The notes under the pieces are model-generated. The model was not told the DNA's origin, made no database searches, and saw only the letters and a program-made list of their open reading frames with translations. A stretch of DNA of 35,986 bases from positions 1 through 35,986 of the forward strand of contig PXPI01000113.1 of NCBI GenBank assembly GCA_003021905.1. The letters run 5' to 3'. Source of the DNA: Cyanobacteria bacterium SW_9_44_58. Its GTDB lineage: Bacteria > Cyanobacteriota > Cyanobacteriia > Cyanobacteriales > Rubidibacteraceae. The translations under genes were made by a program, and so were the position numbers. This document shows, one piece after another, positions 33,851 to 35,986 of this stretch (its first letter is position 1; each line of letters opens with the position of its first letter).

Positions 33851-34432
33851 TTATTGATCCCTGTGGGAGACTTCCAAAGGGGCTTGTTGATCAGCGTCTA
33901 GGTTAGCCTCTACGGTTTGAATCAGCAGGGGCAAACCAGCACCGTTTAAACCGCGCCGAACCCGATCTGAGGTTTCCGTAACCCCCACAAAAAGCGGATA
34001 AGCCTTTTGCGCCCCTTCACTAAAGATGTGTTCTTTATTGGGAGGCATAATCCATTCATAATCTTGATTGAGGCAAACTTCAGTTTGCCGCCAGCGTCCC
34101 AGCAATTCGGAAAATTCTTCTTGGGGGCGATGGATAAAGACCATAATTTCCACCCCCATTTTGATTTTCCATTCCGGGTCGCAGGTGATAATGGCTAAGT
34201 CACAGGGAATTTGAACGGCTTGGGCATTTTGGGAAAAACTTGCGCCTGAGCAAGATTTGGGGTTGCGCAAACGAACAAGCGGTAACGAAATCGGGATCAC
34301 GCTCTCATTAGGACGACGTAAACTAGGCAACATTTCCAAGTAAGGTCGATATTGGCGCAGGAGCGCGATCGCGCTCCTGCGGCTAGTGTATTCAGCAAGG
34401 AGGGTTTCGTATTGTGACTGTTTAATCGGCAT
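33851..34432 (-). CDS. Unrecognised conserved-looking protein
   Basis: A 193-aa soluble protein with no signal peptide or membrane helix. The N-terminus is helical and basic (YETLLAEYTSRRSAIALLRQ). The middle has beta-like strands (IPISLPLVRLRNP, CDLAIITCDPEWKIKMGVEIMVFIHR). The rest is mixed (DYEWIMPPNKEHIFSEGAQKAYPLFVGVTE). I do not recognise a family. It ends five bases from the convergent ald gene and starts 27 bases after pilC on the same strand, so it may be transcribed with the pilus genes. A perfect 26-bp palindrome lies within its early codons. Confidence 0.7.
   Translation of the reverse strand: MPIKQSQYETLLAEYTSRRSAIALLRQYRPYLEMLPSLRRPNESVIPISLPLVRLRNPKSCSGASFSQNAQAVQIPCDLAIITCDPEWKIKMGVEIMVFIHRPQEEFSELLGRWRQTEVCLNQDYEWIMPPNKEHIFSEGAQKAYPLFVGVTETSDRVRRGLNGAGLPLLIQTVEANLDADQQAPLEVSHRDQ
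34356..34381. repeat. Perfect 26-bp palindrome centred on HIP1
   Basis: CGCAGGAGCGCGA followed by its exact complement TCGCGCTCCTGCG. The centre holds GCGATCGC, the HIP1 octamer abundant in cyanobacterial genes. It lies inside the 193-aa gene. Confidence 0.9.
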
Positions 34433-34459
34433 GGTTTGATGGGATCGCGGGTGAACGGA

Positions 34460-35667
34460 TTAACCCAGTTCTTTGAAAATGTTAAACATGGGTAGGAGAA
34501 TCACCCCTACCAGCGTTGCCACTCCCACCATCATAATCGGTTCAAGGAGACTGGTGAGAGACTTAACCGCTTGTTCCACTTCGTCTTCATAAAAGTCTGC
34601 CACTTTCAGCATCATGGCATCCAGTTCCCCGGTTTCTTCTCCGATACTCAGCATCTGAATGGCAAGCGGAGGGAACACATTTTCCCGTTGCAATGCAAGA
34701 CTAATCATGCCCCCTTGTTGAATTTCTTGTTTTGAGGCATCGATGGCATTGGCATATACTTGGTTGCCGGCTGTATCCCGCACAATATCTAAGGTACTTA
34801 GAATGGGAACCCCGGATCGCGTCAGAGTGCCAAAAATCCGACAAAAGCGGGCGACGGCGTTTTTTTAATTAAATCCCCGAATACCGGAATTTTCAATATT
34901 AAGGCATCAATTTGCAAGCGTCCGGCAGGGGTTTTGTAATACTGGCGAAAGCCAAAGACAACGGCAGCAATAATCCCAACGGGAATCAAAACCCGAGGAC
35001 TTCTTAAAAGAGCGCTTAAATCCAACATAAACTGGGTAAGAGCAGGCAATTCTCCCCCTAAATCTTGGAAAATTCCGGCAAAAATGGGAATCAAAAAGAT
35101 GGTCATCCCCAGAAACACAGCAACGGCAAACAATCCAACCGCCACGGGATAGGCCATTGCCGATTTGATTTGTCCTTGCAGCCTTGCCATATCTTCCAGC
35201 AGTTTGGCAATCCGATCGAGAACTTCATCCAGAACACCGCCCGCTTCTCCCGCTTCCACCATACTCACATAGAGTTTATCGAAGCACTGGGGATGTTTGC
35301 TCATGGCATCGGAGAGATTGACTCCCTGCTGTACCTCTTCATTTACCGATATTAGGACCTTACGGAGTTTGGCATTGTCGGTTTGCTCAGAAAGTACCCC
35401 CAAACAGCGCACAATTCCCACTCCCGCATTGACCATAGCGGCAAATTGACGGGAAAAAACGGCTTTATCTTTAACGCCGACAGTGGTGAGCCGCTCTTCA
35501 ATAGAGGAGAAATCAATATCAAGATCGAGTCCTGTGGCTTTCGCTCTCCCAATTTTCGGATATTTTCCGCGCAGAAGCTGCTGCGCTTGCACCGGCGACT
35601 GCGCTTTGACTTTTTCTTTGGTTCGTTTTCCTTGACTGTCTTGAACTTCAACAACGTAAGTAGCCAT
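34460..35667 (-). pseudogene. pilC: Type IV pilus inner-membrane platform protein PilC, frameshifted
   Basis: PilC is the GspF-family platform protein on which PilB and PilT act. Two frames cover about 402 codons. The first (35667-34822) has the N-terminal domain and first GspF domain (FSRQFAAMVNAGVGIVRCL, then VEAGEAGGVLDEVLDRIA) and two membrane helices. After FGDLIKKT it runs into wrong-frame residues. The second frame resumes AVARFCRIFGTLTRSGVP at about 34858 and ends with EEGELDAM-like and FNIFKELG segments (to 34460), carrying the last helix. The break lies in a run of seven A (minus strand, about 34861-34867); eight A would give KKNAVARF without a break. A deletion, a homopolymer error or slippage-based expression are possible. 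Confidence 0.88.
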
Positions 35668-35704
35668 GAGTCTAATTCCTTAATTCCTCATTACTTCGTT
35701 TGAT

Positions 35705-35888
35705 TTAGCGACGTGCTTGCTGGGCTTTGGGCTTGGTTTTCCCCGAGGCGCCTCCTGTGGTTAAGCGATAGAGTTCATCGGGTTTACTGCTTTTGGCTAA
35801 GGCTTCTTCCATAGAAATCGTTCCCTGATTCACCCAGGCGGCTAATGACTGTTCCATGGTCTGCATTCCCAGTTTCATGCCCGTTTGA
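35705..35888 (-). CDS. pilT: PilT retraction ATPase, C-terminal exon only
   Basis: Sixty codons plus one base of the 3' exon of pilT, the hexameric ATPase that retracts type IV pili. The reading is QTGMKLGMQTMEQSLAAWV, then ISMEEALAKSSKPDELYRL and a Lys-rich end KTKPKAQQARR, which matches the PilT C-terminus of cyanobacteria. A group II intron abuts it at 35889. The exon's first base T would complete an ATT (Ile) codon if the upstream exon ends in AT, restoring IQTGMKLGMQ. The rest of pilT should lie beyond the right edge. It precedes pilC by 37 bases. Confidence 0.85.
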
Positions 35889-35986
35889 GTTACCTAAGCC
35901 AGTAGGTTGCCCTACTGACTCGGCTCCAGAACGGTGCGTGATAGTTTCCCATCACACCGCTCCTCATCAACGAACACTAACCTTAT
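35889..35986 (-). mobile_element. Group II intron, 3' end (domains V and VI)
   Basis: On the minus strand, 35962-35929 is a 34-nt domain V: GAGCGGTGTGATGG, GAAA tetraloop context, CTATCACGCACCGTTC, with the AGC catalytic triad at its 5' side. Domain VI follows: GTCAGTAGG (loop GCAA) pairs with CCTACTGGC, and the outer CCGA pairs with TTAGG leaving one unpaired A, the branch point, seven bases from the 3' end. The intron ends GGTAAC, obeying the AY rule, next to the pilT exon. The ribozyme core and any reverse-transcriptase gene lie beyond the window. Confidence 0.88.

Noticed and set aside
1-35986. CRISPR arrays, tRNA or rRNA genes
   Set aside because: No regularly spaced direct repeats and no tRNA-like cloverleaf or rRNA segments were seen in the gene-free stretches.

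Overview
The window is chromosomal DNA of a cyanobacterium. It carries photosystem II gene psbU, the sulfolipid transferase gene sqdX, an NtcA-type promoter box, type IV pilus genes of the cyanobacterial pilT-pilC order, and many HIP1 octamers (GCGATCGC) inside genes. Base composition is moderate and the gene set resembles unicellular cyanobacteria; I cannot name a species from the sequence alone.

Left end (1-4600): a decayed IS200/IS605-type tnpB fragment with its right-end hairpin, psbU, two convergent thiol-peroxidase-family genes around a perfect terminator, a 98-bp repeat that looks like another IS200/IS605 right end, and an MFS sugar-type transporter.

Guanidine operon (about 4597-9914), the most coherent system here: an NtcA-like promoter box, a guanidine-I (ykkC) riboswitch whose P1 stem competes with an intrinsic terminator, a ureohydrolase of the nickel-dependent guanidine hydrolase type (GdmH), dedicated HypA and HypB nickel chaperones, and a complete SsuA/TauA-type ABC importer. 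The layout implies guanidine sensing, uptake and hydrolysis, with nickel loading of the enzyme encoded alongside, under nitrogen control. It is followed by three tandem AIM24-family paralogues and a TauE/SafE permease.

Middle (13000-24700): a DndD-like SMC-type ATPase interrupted by one in-frame stop and preceded by a translationally coupled 57-aa gene, sqdX, an MsrP-type molybdoenzyme, a THUMP RNA methyltransferase, moeA, a protein built of ten-residue glycine repeats beside a BlaI repressor and an M56 protease, a LysM-M23 endopeptidase, a pabC-type lyase and a VapBC/FitAB-type toxin-antitoxin pair.

Right part (24800-35986): a peroxiredoxin-like protein without an evident peroxidatic cysteine, a frameshifted methyltransferase, a WecG/TagA glycosyltransferase, a CtaA-like copper ATPase, a 52-aa membrane protein, a pentapeptide-TPR protein, the second copy of the 98-bp repeat, a YdcF-family protein, galE, alanine dehydrogenase, an unrecognised protein, then pilC with a one-base deletion in a poly-A tract and the last exon of pilT, cut by the 3' end of a group II intron that runs off the window.

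Three genes carry single-base lesions (the DndD-like gene, the methyltransferase and pilC). They may be real decay or assembly errors; reads would decide.
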